Source of the DNA: Pannonibacter sp. SL95
Lineage (GTDB): Bacteria; Pseudomonadota; Alphaproteobacteria; Rhizobiales; Stappiaceae
Length of the DNA stretch: 64,000 nt
Direction of reading: 5' to 3'
Assembly (NCBI RefSeq): GCF_026672425.1
Contig: NZ_JAPPRC010000003.1
Span: 912,501 to 976,500, forward strand
Position 1 is the first letter of the stretch. Every line of letters begins with the position of its first letter. The notes beneath the pieces are model-generated. The model saw only the letters and a list, made by a program, of their open reading frames with translations, did no database searches and was not told the origin of the DNA. Below, piece by piece: positions 16,359-25,280 of this stretch. The translations under genes and the position numbers were made by a program.

Positions 16359-17072
16359 TCAGAGACCGCTGTTGAAGGCGTCGCGCGCGGCGCGGCCGGC
16401 GTCCGAGTTCTTGAAGCAGACGTGCAGGCCGTGTTCCTTAAGGAGGACCTCATTGAAGGTCAGCTTGCCGGCAACGGCGGCGACCTGCGGATCGGTCTTG
16501 GCGAGGTGTTCGAACACCAGCTTGTCGACAACGGCTGCAGCGGTGCGACCACCAGCTGCCTTCAGGATGTTCTGGCTGTCACTTTCGGCTTCATCGACCT
16601 TGATTTCGCCCTTGGCGACCATCGCGTCGAATTTTTCTTCGTTGTTGTAGCCGCGGACGACGCCGATCTTGAACGCCTTCAGATCGTCATGGGTCTTCCA
16701 GACCATCGGCTTGTCAGCCAGCTGGACGAAGCCGACCGGGCTCACGCCGAAGGATTTGGAGAACAGGCAGCGCGATCCGCCCTTTTCGGCATCGGAATCG
16801 GCGGCGTAATACTCAGGATAAACGCCAATCCAGGCCGGATCCTCGGCCGCCATCTTCACGGCGCGGTTCCAGGGGAACACGGCAACTTCTGCAGAATGAC
16901 CGGCCTTCGCGAAGGCGGCCTTCACGGCGTCGGAACTCGTCCCGCTTGCATCTGCCATCACATACGGCGGCCATTCCAGCGTGGTCAGCTTGAAGGCATC
17001 GGCCAGTGCCGGCGCGGATGCGGTCATCAACAGGGCTGCAGCCAATCCAGTCTTGAAGAAAGTCGTCGACAT
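16359..17072 (-). CDS. Orphan periplasmic solute-binding protein, family 3-like
   Basis: A 237-residue exported protein. The start at 17072 follows AGGGGA with 8 bases between and gives a standard signal peptide (TGLAAALLMTASAPALA). The mature part begins FKLTTLEWPPYVM, the usual opening of amino-acid-type binding proteins (SBP_bac_3), and contains VFPWNRAVKMA and the IGVVRGYNNEEKFDAMV hinge region. No permease or ATPase gene is adjacent, so it either feeds a transporter encoded elsewhere or acts as a sensor or ligand-binding protein. The ligand is unknown. Confidence 0.85.
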   Translation of the reverse strand: MSTTFFKTGLAAALLMTASAPALADAFKLTTLEWPPYVMADASGTSSDAVKAAFAKAGHSAEVAVFPWNRAVKMAAEDPAWIGVYPEYYAADSDAEKGGSRCLFSKSFGVSPVGFVQLADKPMVWKTHDDLKAFKIGVVRGYNNEEKFDAMVAKGEIKVDEAESDSQNILKAAGGRTAAAVVDKLVFEHLAKTDPQVAAVAGKLTFNEVLLKEHGLHVCFKNSDAGRAARDAFNSGL

Positions 17073-17448
17073 GAAATCGTCCCCTAGGTCAGATCGAGTT
17101 GCGATCGGCCGCGGTGCTGCGAAAAAGGCTCTGTTTGCGCTGGAGGTGATCGCGCCGCGGCGAAGGTAGACTAGAAAAACTGTGTTAAGAACAGGCAAAT
17201 GATCGGTATCAAAATGAGGTGATACTCAGAACTCAAAATGTTGTTCATTTTATTTGATGGCTAAGTTCGTTCTTGGGCTTCGGTTGCTTGAATGTTGCTT
17301 TTCCGTAAAATCTTTCACTGTCAAAAATAACTATTTTGGTGTGTTCTAACCTGAACTTCCATCCGGGCGAGCCTGCCTGGCTGCAGCCGGCCAGCATGGT
17401 GCCTGACCCGGCCGGACTGGCTCGCGCCACCCGGCCGGAACATGAGGC
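17073..17448. other. AT-rich gene-free stretch between FMO and binding-protein genes
   Basis: I see no gene here. Bases 17160-17350 are clearly AT-richer than the rest of the window, which suits the promoter region of the leftward binding-protein gene. Bases 17380-17440 contain several short GC-rich inverted repeats built from CCGGCCGG that follow the FMO stop and could fold into a 3' structure, but they lack a T tract. Confidence 0.5.
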
Positions 17449-18939
17449 TCAGCTGGTTGAGACGGTGTAGCGCGGGACCGTTTCCAGGTAACTCCGATAG
17501 GCGTCGGCATCGGGCGGCAGCAAGTTTTCCGCCAGCGGATTGCCTCGGCTGCGCCTGGTTGCCCCCATGTCCGTGATCAGATCGTCGAGATAGCGGAAGT
17601 GGTAGGGCGCAGAGCACAGGCCGCCATAGACCTTTGCAGCCGGTCGTACGGTCCGCCGCCAGGCGAGATGGCTGTCGATCCAGCCCTGCATCGACGCCTT
17701 GTCCGGCTGCTTTGCGAGCTTGCCGTCGGCGTAGCGAACCAGCCAGCGGGCGGCCACATCACTGGTCAGAACCGTCGCGAAGGATGAGTTGAAGCCGACG
17801 AACCCGAGGTCCGGCACATCCGGGTTCACAGCGAGCCGGTACAGGCGGAACTGGCCGTCCGGTTCCATCAGCTTCTGCTTCACATCCTCCGGCAGGAACG
17901 GCACGCCCATCTTCCAGCCGACGGCAAGAATAGCGACGTCCGCCTCGACCTTGTCACCGGTCGACAGCAGGACCTTGCCCGGTTCATATCCTGAGATCGT
18001 GCCCTGGATCGCCTTGATCCGGCCGTCTTTCAGCATCGGATAGAAGCCTTCGGTTGCCAGGGACAGCCCGCAGGATATGCCGTTCTCGATTGGCTGGCTT
18101 GGCCGCATGCCAAGCTTCTTCAGCCCGAACTGCATCGTCAGCAGGCTTTCCAGCGCCCGCCAGTTTGCCCAGACGAGGGGTTTGGTGAGGGCGTGGCGCA
18201 GCTTCTCGCCCCAGGACATTTCCCATCCGGGGAACATGGCCTCGGAAGCGCGGCAGTAGAGTATTCGCTTGAAGTTGATCAGGCCGCCGAAGTGATAGGG
18301 CACCCGCCAGACCGGTTCGAGATAGACAATCGTGACCGACGCCGCGCCCTGCTGTACGGCGTTGACGGCGACATCCGTTGCCGACTTGGAAAAGCCGAGG
18401 ATGACGACCTTGCGGCCCCTTATCTGCTTTGGGTCGGTGTATTCGCTGGAATGCAGGATCTCGCCGCCAGCGTCCCGGAACGCTTCCATGCCGGGATGCT
18501 TCAGCTCGTTCCGATCGCTGAATACCCCGCTGGCCACGACGACAAAGTCATAGCCTGTGCGGCTTGGAGTATTGTCCTGCGTGGTCTCGACCCACCAGCC
18601 GCCACCGTCGCGGCGGCTCATGCCGGTCACGGTCGTCTTGAACCGGATTAGCGGTGCGATGCCCTGCTTCTTCGCGAAGTCGTCCAGATATCCATGAACC
18701 TGTGCACCGGACGGCCACTCCGGATAGCTGTCCGGCATGGCTGCCTGGGTGTATCGGTAAAGATCCTTGGGGCTTTGGGTCCGGATGCCCGGATAGGACC
18801 GGTGCGGTGCCCAGACGCCGCCCAGTTCATGGCTGCGCTCCAGGACGGTGACGTCGTGTCCCTGGTCCTTGAAGGCCAGCGCTGCGGCAAGGCCGCTCAC
18901 GCCCGCGCCGATGACGCAGACTGCTTTGCGTTTTGTCAT
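17449..18939 (-). CDS. Flavin-containing monooxygenase (FMO/Baeyer-Villiger-like)
   Basis: A 496-residue flavoprotein. The FAD Rossmann motif is VCVIGAGVSGLAAA near the N-terminus, and ELGGVWAPHRSYPGIRTQSPKDLYRYT follows as in class B monooxygenases. A second nucleotide site VVILGFSKSATDVAV (about residues 185-200) binds NADPH. The classical FMO fingerprint FxGxxxHxxxY/F is not strict here: VVASGVFSDRNELKHPGMEAF carries the linker and LHSSEY the downstream part. The start at 18939 has GGAG 9 bases before it. The enzyme should oxygenate a small carbonyl, amine or sulfur compound. It is on the same strand as the cupin gene, 185 bases away. Confidence 0.87.
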   Translation of the reverse strand: MTKRKAVCVIGAGVSGLAAALAFKDQGHDVTVLERSHELGGVWAPHRSYPGIRTQSPKDLYRYTQAAMPDSYPEWPSGAQVHGYLDDFAKKQGIAPLIRFKTTVTGMSRRDGGGWWVETTQDNTPSRTGYDFVVVASGVFSDRNELKHPGMEAFRDAGGEILHSSEYTDPKQIRGRKVVILGFSKSATDVAVNAVQQGAASVTIVYLEPVWRVPYHFGGLINFKRILYCRASEAMFPGWEMSWGEKLRHALTKPLVWANWRALESLLTMQFGLKKLGMRPSQPIENGISCGLSLATEGFYPMLKDGRIKAIQGTISGYEPGKVLLSTGDKVEADVAILAVGWKMGVPFLPEDVKQKLMEPDGQFRLYRLAVNPDVPDLGFVGFNSSFATVLTSDVAARWLVRYADGKLAKQPDKASMQGWIDSHLAWRRTVRPAAKVYGGLCSAPYHFRYLDDLITDMGATRRSRGNPLAENLLPPDADAYRSYLETVPRYTVSTS

Positions 18940-19124
18940 GATCGAAATCTCCATCGCCGTGCCGGACGAGCGGACGGCGCGGGCAGGGAGGTCCCGGTCA
19001 GACAGGGCGGCGGATGGGACGCCAGAGGGTAAACCGGGGGAAATCTGCCCGCGCCGAGCCGGTCCGGCCGGCGGATATGGCCGCCAGGCCGGTTGCTGTC
19101 CGTTCCGGTCAGTCGCGGCTGCCG

Positions 19125-19625
19125 TCAGATCTTCAGCGTCAGCGGGTCAAACACCATTTCGTCCGGACGCAGGAAATTGACCTCGCGCAGGGCCGACTGG
19201 CGCACGACTTCCATCGGATCGCCAAGATTGTGCAGATTGTCGAAGAGCTCACGCAGGCGGCGGGCCGGCGATACCCAGAAGAGGGCACGGTTCGGCTTGT
19301 CGGTCAGGTTGTAGTAGCCGTGCGCAATGCCCATCGGCATGCGCACCAGATCGCCCTTCTGCGCCACATGATGCTCGCCACCCAGATAGAGATCGAAGCG
19401 GCCTTCGAGGACATAGATGAACTCGTCCTGCGTCGGGTGGATATGCGGGGGAACAAAAGTGCCCGGGGGATCAAGGGTTTCGAAGGAGAAGCAGGTCTCG
19501 CCCTCGGTCTTCATCCAGTAGGTGTGCCCCAGGATGCTCCATTCCACGTCGTGCTGGCCGGTGCCGGCCCGCGTGATGCCCGGATCGGTGTTGACTTGCA
19601 CCATGTTTGCAATGGCGGTTTTCAT
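19125..19625 (-). CDS. Cupin-domain protein
   Basis: A 166-residue single-domain cupin. Motif 1 is PPHIHPTQDEFIYVLEGRFDLYLG (two His, one Glu, the usual metal ligands) and motif 2 is GDLVRMPMGIAHGYYNL (third His). The start at 19625 follows GGAGAG. The protein could be a metal-dependent oxygenase, isomerase or binding protein. It sits between the FMO gene on the same strand and a divergent AraC regulator, so the regulator may control both cupin and FMO; this is inference from position. Confidence 0.87.
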   Translation of the reverse strand: MKTAIANMVQVNTDPGITRAGTGQHDVEWSILGHTYWMKTEGETCFSFETLDPPGTFVPPHIHPTQDEFIYVLEGRFDLYLGGEHHVAQKGDLVRMPMGIAHGYYNLTDKPNRALFWVSPARRLRELFDNLHNLGDPMEVVRQSALREVNFLRPDEMVFDPLTLKI

Positions 19626-19913
19626 GTTGGTCTCTCCTTCGTGGCCCTCTGCGGGCACGCTGTTCCCTTGAGACGGGCGGCGCTTGCTGGCCGGACCTGC
19701 ATCGCAGGAGCCTTGCACCTGTCTCCGTCCTGACCTCAGGAGATCCCTTCCGGGGCGCGTGGGTCTATCCACTGCGCGCAAGGCTGCATACAGCCAGCGA
19801 AATTCGGCTGAAATCCGCTTTCCTTTGCCGGCATGCCGGTGCTAGCGTCAGCAACAACCGGTCCAGCAAGGAGCAAAAAAGCCGAGGGGACGGGCCGGGG
19901 GAACAAGCTGGTA

Positions 19914-19943
19914 CAAGCCATGCAGATGCAAGCCATGCAGATG
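19914..19943 (+). repeat. Tandem 15-bp duplication at the start of the AraC gene
   Basis: CAAGCCATGCAGATG occurs twice head to tail (19914-19928 and 19929-19943). It duplicates five codons in frame and gives four closely spaced Met codons (MQMQAMQM), each a possible start. Confidence 0.9.
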
Positions 19944-20930
19944 CCGCTGTCGGGTCACGCCCGGGTGGCGACGCGGGATGTGGATCAGGCTGCGGAGGAG
20001 GTCGGGAGGATCTTCTGCTCGCACCGCCTGTCACCGCATGACCATGGCCGCGACTTCTTTGCCTGCCACAACAGTCGGCTGTTTGCGGGTGGGTCGATCA
20101 ACTATGTCGCCTATGGCGGTGACGTGGAGATCGATCCGGGCTGCCTTGAACGCTTCTTTCTGGTGCAAGTGCCGCTCAGCGGCGGCACGCAGATCCGGAT
20201 CGGCAGCAAGATGGTGACCACCGCGCCAGGCCGTGCTGCATCCGTCCTGTCGCCCACGCGGCCGAGCCTGATGCGCTGGCAGGCAAACTGCGGTCAGGTG
20301 ATCCTGAAACTGGAGCGACGGGCCGTCGAGGATCTGCTTGCGGCCCTGAGCGGCCGGGAGACCGGCGAGATCGTCTTTGAGCCGCAGCTGCGTCTGGACA
20401 GCGAACCGGGCCGGACGCTCGGCGCGCAGATCCTGGCACTGGCCCGGATGGCCGATGCGGGCGTGCCCGGTGAACCGGGTCGGGACGAGGCGCTCAACAG
20501 CCTTGGATGGTCGGTTGCGCACGCGCTGCTGTGGACCCATGCCGGCAGCGCCCGAGACCTGCTTCTGGCCGCGCCGCAGGAGACCGGAGGAGCGCGGCGG
20601 AAGGTGTCGCGTGCGCTGGACTTTGTCGACGCACACCTCGCCGAGCCGATTGATTTTGCTGAACTCGCCCGGGCCTGCGGCTACAGCCTGCGATCGCTGC
20701 AGCTGGCTTTCCAGGCCGAGCGCGGCCAGACGATTTCACAGGCGGTGCAGGAACGCCGCCTCAGCCTGCTGCGCCAGCATCTTCTGGCGGCCGGGGGCAA
20801 AGCCAATGTGACTGCCTTGATGCAAACCTGCGGGCTGGTGCATGCTGGGCGCGCGGCGGGAGCGTATCGGGAGCTTTTTGGCGAGACGCCCGCGGAAACA
20901 CTGCGCAAGGGGCGTTCGGGCAAGGCGTGA
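19920..20930 (+). CDS. AraC-family transcriptional regulator
   Basis: About 336 residues, with an N-terminal cupin-like sensing domain (YGGDVEIDPGCLERFFLVQVPLSGGTQIRIG) of the AraC_binding_2 type and a C-terminal double helix-turn-helix from about residue 235. The DNA-binding part runs ALDFVDAHLAEPIDFAELARACGYSLRSLQLAFQ to HAGRAAGAYRELFGETPAETLRKG. The start is uncertain because the gene begins inside a 15-bp tandem repeat with ATG at 19920, 19926, 19935 and 19941; a frame open from 19833 looks non-coding before 19920. It is divergent from the cupin gene across about 290 bases with no other gene, and probably regulates that side. Confidence 0.87.
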   Translation: MQMQAMQMPLSGHARVATRDVDQAAEEVGRIFCSHRLSPHDHGRDFFACHNSRLFAGGSINYVAYGGDVEIDPGCLERFFLVQVPLSGGTQIRIGSKMVTTAPGRAASVLSPTRPSLMRWQANCGQVILKLERRAVEDLLAALSGRETGEIVFEPQLRLDSEPGRTLGAQILALARMADAGVPGEPGRDEALNSLGWSVAHALLWTHAGSARDLLLAAPQETGGARRKVSRALDFVDAHLAEPIDFAELARACGYSLRSLQLAFQAERGQTISQAVQERRLSLLRQHLLAAGGKANVTALMQTCGLVHAGRAAGAYRELFGETPAETLRKGRSGKA

Positions 20931-20939
20931 GCCGTTGGC

Positions 20940-21617
20940 CTAGCCGTTGAGGCCTGCCAGCAGGCGCGGCGGCAGGCGCAGCGCGGAGACCGCAAAGCGC
21001 GCCAGTTTCTGGCGTGCCGGACGCGGGGCGTCCTGCGGCGCGACAGCGGCACTGCGCAACAGAACGAGGCGGCTGCGCCCGATCCGGTTGATCAGATCAA
21101 AATCGGACAGCGTTCCCAGATCGCGATGTCCGCCGACCGATGTATAGAGCCGCCGCGAAATCAGAAGGCCCTGTTCGCTCGACGCCATGCCAAGCAGCTG
21201 TGTCGACAGGTTGGACAGGGCTTCCCCGGCGCGGGCACCCCAGCCAAATGCATCGCGCTTGAGGCGGAAGGCGGCGGCGCAACGTTCTGCTTGGCCGCTG
21301 CGCTCGGCGCGCTCGACAAAGTTCGAGGCATCCACGTGCCAGCCCGGTTCAAGCATCGAACCGGCCGGCAGGAACATCAGCCATGGCGATTTTAGCGCCA
21401 CCTTTGAGCCCGCGGCAAACCTGGCTCCCTCGCTGCCCTTGACCACATGCATCTCGCAGCCTGCGGCGTCGGCAACCGTGCGGGTTGAATCGCGCGAGCC
21501 GCCATCCATCACGACGACTTCGCGCACGATGCCCTCGGCAGCCGCCGGGACGAGGGCGGTCAGGCTGTGGGCGAGGCCTTCCTCGCAATCGAGACAGGAG
21601 ACGACGACACTGATCAT
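20940..21617 (-). CDS. Family 2 glycosyltransferase
   Basis: A 225-residue GT-A fold enzyme. The opening strand ISVVVSCLDCEEGLAHSLTALVPAA and VMDGGSRDSTRTVADAAG are the GT2 nucleotide-sugar region. It is shorter than secreted polysaccharide synthases and has no clear membrane helix, and the usual DxD motif is not obvious. The C-terminus is basic (PPRLLAGLNG). It converges on the AraC gene with 9 bases between the stops. The acceptor and sugar are unknown. Confidence 0.8.
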   Translation of the reverse strand: MISVVVSCLDCEEGLAHSLTALVPAAAEGIVREVVVMDGGSRDSTRTVADAAGCEMHVVKGSEGARFAAGSKVALKSPWLMFLPAGSMLEPGWHVDASNFVERAERSGQAERCAAAFRLKRDAFGWGARAGEALSNLSTQLLGMASSEQGLLISRRLYTSVGGHRDLGTLSDFDLINRIGRSRLVLLRSAAVAPQDAPRPARQKLARFAVSALRLPPRLLAGLNG

Positions 21618-21729
21618 GCACGCCGTTCTAGCGCCTTTCTTGGGTCAAGGCGAGGGAGGCCCTTGTCGCGTCTGCGATTTCGGATAATGTTCCTGTAATG
21701 TTCTCATTTCGAGTCGAGTGGACGGACCC

Positions 21730-22854
21730 ATGGCAGCGATCACGCTGATTGATCAGGTGAACAGCGAATCGGCGCTTGCTGGCGCGCGTGTTGCGGAAGA
21801 CCTGCGCCGGGGTCGCGGGGCAGGGTTGAACCGGTCCGGCCGCTTCGAGAAGGACCAGCGCGAGGTCTTTGATGACGGATGGGAAACGCTCGACGAGCTG
21901 CCGCCGCTGAAGACAACGGTGCAGGAAGAGAAGGCGCGCACGATCATCACGCGCAATTCCTCGCCCGATATTTCCTTCGACCGCTCGATCAACCCGTACC
22001 GGGGCTGCGAACATGGCTGTGTCTACTGCTTTGCTCGGCCGACGCATGCCTATGTCGGACTGTCGCCCGGCCTTGATTTCGAGACAAAGCTGTTTGCCAA
22101 GCCGAACGCCGCCGAGCTGCTCGAACGGGAACTGGGCAGGCCGGGCTATCAGCCGCGGACGATTGCGATCGGAACCAATACGGATCCCTATCAGCCGGTC
22201 GAGCGGCGCTACCGGTTGATGCGCGAGATCCTCGAAGTGCTCGAAAAGACCAATCATCCCGTGGGCATCGTGACCAAGTCGGCGCTGGTGCTGCGTGATG
22301 TCGATATCCTTTCGCGGATGGCCGAAAAGGGCCTCGCCAAGGTCGCGCTGTCGGTGACGTCCCTCGACAAGGACATTGCCCGCACGCTGGAGCCGCGGGC
22401 GAGCGCGCCGCATCGCCGCCTTGCCGCCATCAAGGGCTTGTCCGAGGCCGGAATTCCCGTGTCGGTGATGATGGCCCCGGTGATCCCCGCGCTGACTGAC
22501 AGCGAGATCGAGGCGATCCTTGAGGCGGCGGCCGAGAACGGCGCGGGGGAGGCGGGCTACATCCTGCTGCGTCTGCCGCTGGAAGTGTCGGAGCTGTTCC
22601 GCGACTGGCTGCTGCGCAACCGGCCAGACCGCTACCGCCATGTCATGAACATCCTGCGGTCGATGCGCGGCGGCAAGGATTACGACGCCGAATGGGGCCA
22701 GCGGATGAAGGGGCAGGGACCTTACGCGCAGCAGATCGGCCAGCGCTTCACGCTCGCCGCCCGGCGTCTTGGTCTCAACCAGCGCCGGCGCAAGCTGACG
22801 ACCGAACTGTTCAGCGCGCCTCAGACTGGCGGCGTGCAGCTGTCGCTGTTCTGA
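21730..22854 (+). CDS. PA0069-family radical SAM protein
   Basis: A 374-residue radical S-adenosylmethionine protein. The cluster motif is CEHGCVYCFAR (CxxxCxxC) near residue 95, in the context INPYRGCEHGCVYCFARPTHAYVGLSPGLDFE that defines the PA0069 family, related to spore photoproduct lyase-like SplB proteins. Later segments IAIGTNTDPYQPVERRYRLMR and VSVMMAPVIPALTD belong to the TIM barrel. The function of the family is not established. The start at 21730 is chosen over the in-frame GTG at 21718. The stop codon overlaps the ATG of a 33-codon frame that leads into the chorismate mutase gene. Confidence 0.88.
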   Translation: MAAITLIDQVNSESALAGARVAEDLRRGRGAGLNRSGRFEKDQREVFDDGWETLDELPPLKTTVQEEKARTIITRNSSPDISFDRSINPYRGCEHGCVYCFARPTHAYVGLSPGLDFETKLFAKPNAAELLERELGRPGYQPRTIAIGTNTDPYQPVERRYRLMREILEVLEKTNHPVGIVTKSALVLRDVDILSRMAEKGLAKVALSVTSLDKDIARTLEPRASAPHRRLAAIKGLSEAGIPVSVMMAPVIPALTDSEIEAILEAAAENGAGEAGYILLRLPLEVSELFRDWLLRNRPDRYRHVMNILRSMRGGKDYDAEWGQRMKGQGPYAQQIGQRFTLAARRLGLNQRRRKLTTELFSAPQTGGVQLSLF

Positions 22855-22951
22855 TGTTTTCGCTGCGCCGCATTGCGACGATGCGGCGCTTGACCGGCAC
22901 ACCCCATGCCGTTACCGCAGCCGGGACCGCAATGAACGGCGAGGCGATGGT

Positions 22952-23302
22952 GTGACGGACGAAGCGGACAGGCGGCTGCGCGTGGCAGCGGATTGCACGG
23001 AGAAGGCGCATATCCGGCACGAGATCGACCGGCTCGACCGCGCCTTGCTGCATCTGTTTGCTGAACGGCAGACCTATGTCCGCCGCATGGCCGAGATCAA
23101 GCAGCACCCGGACGAGGCCTATGACCAGCACCGAATCGACACCATGCTGGCTGAGTTGCGGGCGCGGGCCGAAGTCCTCGGGCTTGAGCCGGACCAGGTC
23201 GAGGCGGTCTGGCAGGTGCTGATCGACTGGAATGTCGCCTACGAGCAACGCACCATTTCAGCACGGACCGGGCTACCATTGAGTGACCGGGCGCCGGCCT
23301 GA
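22952..23302 (+). CDS. Chorismate mutase, AroQ class
   Basis: A 116-residue all-helical protein that converts chorismate to prephenate for Phe and Tyr synthesis. The helix-1 pattern HIRHEIDRLDRALLHLFAERQTYVRRMAEIK carries the Arg and Lys that bind substrate in AroQ enzymes, and RIDTMLAELRARAEVLGL is helix 2. Length and layout match the stand-alone alphaproteobacterial type. The start is GTG at 22952, with GAGG 7 bases upstream. It follows the radical SAM gene on the same strand. Confidence 0.88.
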   Translation: MTDEADRRLRVAADCTEKAHIRHEIDRLDRALLHLFAERQTYVRRMAEIKQHPDEAYDQHRIDTMLAELRARAEVLGLEPDQVEAVWQVLIDWNVAYEQRTISARTGLPLSDRAPA

Positions 23303-23370
23303 GGCGCATTGTTGCTGCGCTGGCGCGGGGTTAGGCCTGATCGGCCGGGCAAGGCCGGACAGTCCCGTGC

Positions 23371-23399
23371 TTGACATTGCAGCGCACAAGGCAGATACA
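23371..23399 (+). promoter_or_regulatory. Candidate promoter with long leader for the DEAD-box gene
   Basis: TTGACA (23371-23376), 17 bases, then GATACA (23394-23399). If used, it gives an untranslated leader of nearly 390 bases before the helicase start. The leader (23303-23794 holds no gene) contains a GGCGGAC-N6-GTCCGCC inverted repeat at 23671-23690. Long leaders are common on cold-induced helicase mRNAs. Confidence 0.45.
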
Positions 23400-23794
23400 C
23401 GGGGGCGGATGTGGTCCGGTCGCCGCGTGAGCGACCCGTGCCAATCTCCATGCGCCCGCCCTGGCATTCCCTGGGCAACGCGGCCAGAAGCCGCGTCCGG
23501 GCTGAAACCGGCACGATGGCCCCGGTCCCTTCAGGACTGACGTTGGGCGATCCGGCAGCTGGCAGCGGAGATTGATTGCAACGAGGACCATCGCTCGCCG
23601 CAGGACGGTCTGTCCCGGCGTTTCTTCCCTGGTTCCCATGTCACGCGGGGTTCTGACGGTTCTGAGGACCGGCGGACAATGAGGTCCGCCTCAAGACCTT
23701 GAACCGCAACCGCATTCGGGCTGGTGCGAGACGTCTCGCCGCCTGCCCCTGCGTGCATGGCTGTTCAGGCCATGCCGCATGTGAAGGACATTTC

Positions 23795-25177
23795 TTGACT
23801 GATTTTGCTACCCTCGGGCTCTCGTCCGCTCTTCTGAAGTCCGTTGCCGCTGCTGGCTACACCACTCCGACCCCGATCCAGCAGGCGGCCATTCCGCATG
23901 TGCTGGCCGGCAATGACCTGATGGGTCTGGCCCAGACCGGCACCGGCAAGACCGCTGCCTTCGGTCTGCCGCTGATCGAGCGCCTGATGGCGCGCCCGGT
24001 TCCGGCCGCGCCGCGCGGCACCCGCGCGCTGATCCTGGCCCCGACCCGCGAACTGGTGAACCAGATCGCACAGAACCTCATCACCTTCGTCAAGGGCTCG
24101 CCGCTGCAGGTGACCACCATCATGGGTGGCGTCTCGATGGGCCCGCAGATCAAGCGCATGGCGCGGGGCTGCGACGTCCTCGTTGCAACGCCGGGCCGCC
24201 TGATCGACCTGATCGAGCGCAATGCCCTGCGTCTGGACGGGGTCGAGTATCTCGTGCTCGACGAAGCCGACCAGATGCTGGACCTCGGCTTCATCCATGC
24301 CCTGCGCCGCATCGCGACGCTAATCCCGAAGAAGCGCCAGACCCTGCTGTTCTCGGCCACCATGCCGAAGCAGATCGAGGAACTGTCGCGTTCCTATCTC
24401 AATGATCCGATCCGCGTGGAAGTGGCTCCGGCCGGCCGCACGGCTGACAAGGTCACCCAGTGCGTCCATTTCGTGTCGCAGGCGGAGAAGATCGACAAGC
24501 TGATCGCCTGCCTCAGTGAACGGCCGCAGGATCTGTCGCTGGTCTTTGCCCGCACCAAGCATGGTGCCGACAAGGTTGTGCGCAAGATCGAGGCGGCTGG
24601 TCTGAAGGCCAATGCTATCCATGGCAACAAGAGCCAGAACCAGCGTGACCGCGCCATCAAGGAACTGAAGTCCGGCGAGACGCGCATTCTGGTTGCCACC
24701 GACGTGGCCGCGCGCGGCATCGACATTCCGGGCGTCAGCCACGTCTATAACCTCGACCTGCCGGATGTGCCGGAAAGCTACGTCCACCGGATCGGCCGGA
24801 CGGCACGCGCCGGCGCTGATGGCGATGCTATTGCCTTCTGTGCACCGGATGAAATTGGTCTGCTGCGCGACATCGAGAAGCTGACGGGCCTCAAGATCCC
24901 GGTTGCCAGCGGTGAAGCTCCGCCGGAAGGCCGATTTGCCGCTCCCCGTCCGCCGCGTGGCCGCCAGGGTCAGGGCCAGGGGCGTGGTGCAGGCGGTGGC
25001 CAGCGTCAGGGCCAGTCCCAGGGTCAGTCCCAGGGCCGCAATGGCCAGGGCAAGCCCGGTGGCCGCTCCGGCGAAGGCCGCTTCGAAGGTGGCCGCAGCG
25101 AGGGTGGCCAGGGCCGCCCGCAGCCGCACGCCCGTGGTGGCCAGCTAAGCCCATGGCGACAAGCGCCCGGCCCGTAA
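23795..25177 (+). CDS. DEAD-box RNA helicase (RhlE-like), tail altered by a frameshift
   Basis: About 460 residues as read. The start is TTG at 23795, with AAGGA 6 bases upstream, giving TDFATLGLSSALLKSVAAAGYTTPTPIQ as in relatives. All helicase motifs are intact: Q motif PTPIQ, AQTGTGKT (I), APTRELVNQ (Ia), TPGRLIDL (Ib), DEAD (II), SAT (III), VFARTKHG (IV), TDVAARGIDIPGVSHVYNLD (V) and HRIGRTARAGADG (VI). The enzyme unwinds RNA in ribosome assembly, cold adaptation or mRNA decay. A Gly/Gln/Arg-rich tail follows. Near 25145 the frame breaks: as read, it ends LSPWRQAPGP, while the next frame continues a basic tail to 25280. The helicase core is unaffected. Confidence 0.92.
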   Translation: MTDFATLGLSSALLKSVAAAGYTTPTPIQQAAIPHVLAGNDLMGLAQTGTGKTAAFGLPLIERLMARPVPAAPRGTRALILAPTRELVNQIAQNLITFVKGSPLQVTTIMGGVSMGPQIKRMARGCDVLVATPGRLIDLIERNALRLDGVEYLVLDEADQMLDLGFIHALRRIATLIPKKRQTLLFSATMPKQIEELSRSYLNDPIRVEVAPAGRTADKVTQCVHFVSQAEKIDKLIACLSERPQDLSLVFARTKHGADKVVRKIEAAGLKANAIHGNKSQNQRDRAIKELKSGETRILVATDVAARGIDIPGVSHVYNLDLPDVPESYVHRIGRTARAGADGDAIAFCAPDEIGLLRDIEKLTGLKIPVASGEAPPEGRFAAPRPPRGRQGQGQGRGAGGGQRQGQSQGQSQGRNGQGKPGGRSGEGRFEGGRSEGGQGRPQPHARGGQLSPWRQAPGP

Positions 25178-25280
25178 CGGCCAGAGCAGCCGCAAGCCCC
25201 AGTCGGGTGGTCCGGCGCAGATCGCTGCAGAAGTGCAGTCCCGCTCGCACCGCGACGGGTCCGGCCGCCGCAACGGCTGA
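25149..25280 (+). pseudogene. Displaced C-terminal tail of the DEAD-box helicase
   Basis: In the frame one base on from the helicase, bases 25149-25280 encode a basic tail (AHGDKRPARNGQSSRKPQ, later SRSHRDGSGRRNG and a stop) that continues the helicase tail composition without a break. Removing one base near 25146 joins GGQ to QAHGDKRPARNG smoothly. The cause is a real indel or a base-calling error in this assembly. Confidence 0.75.
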
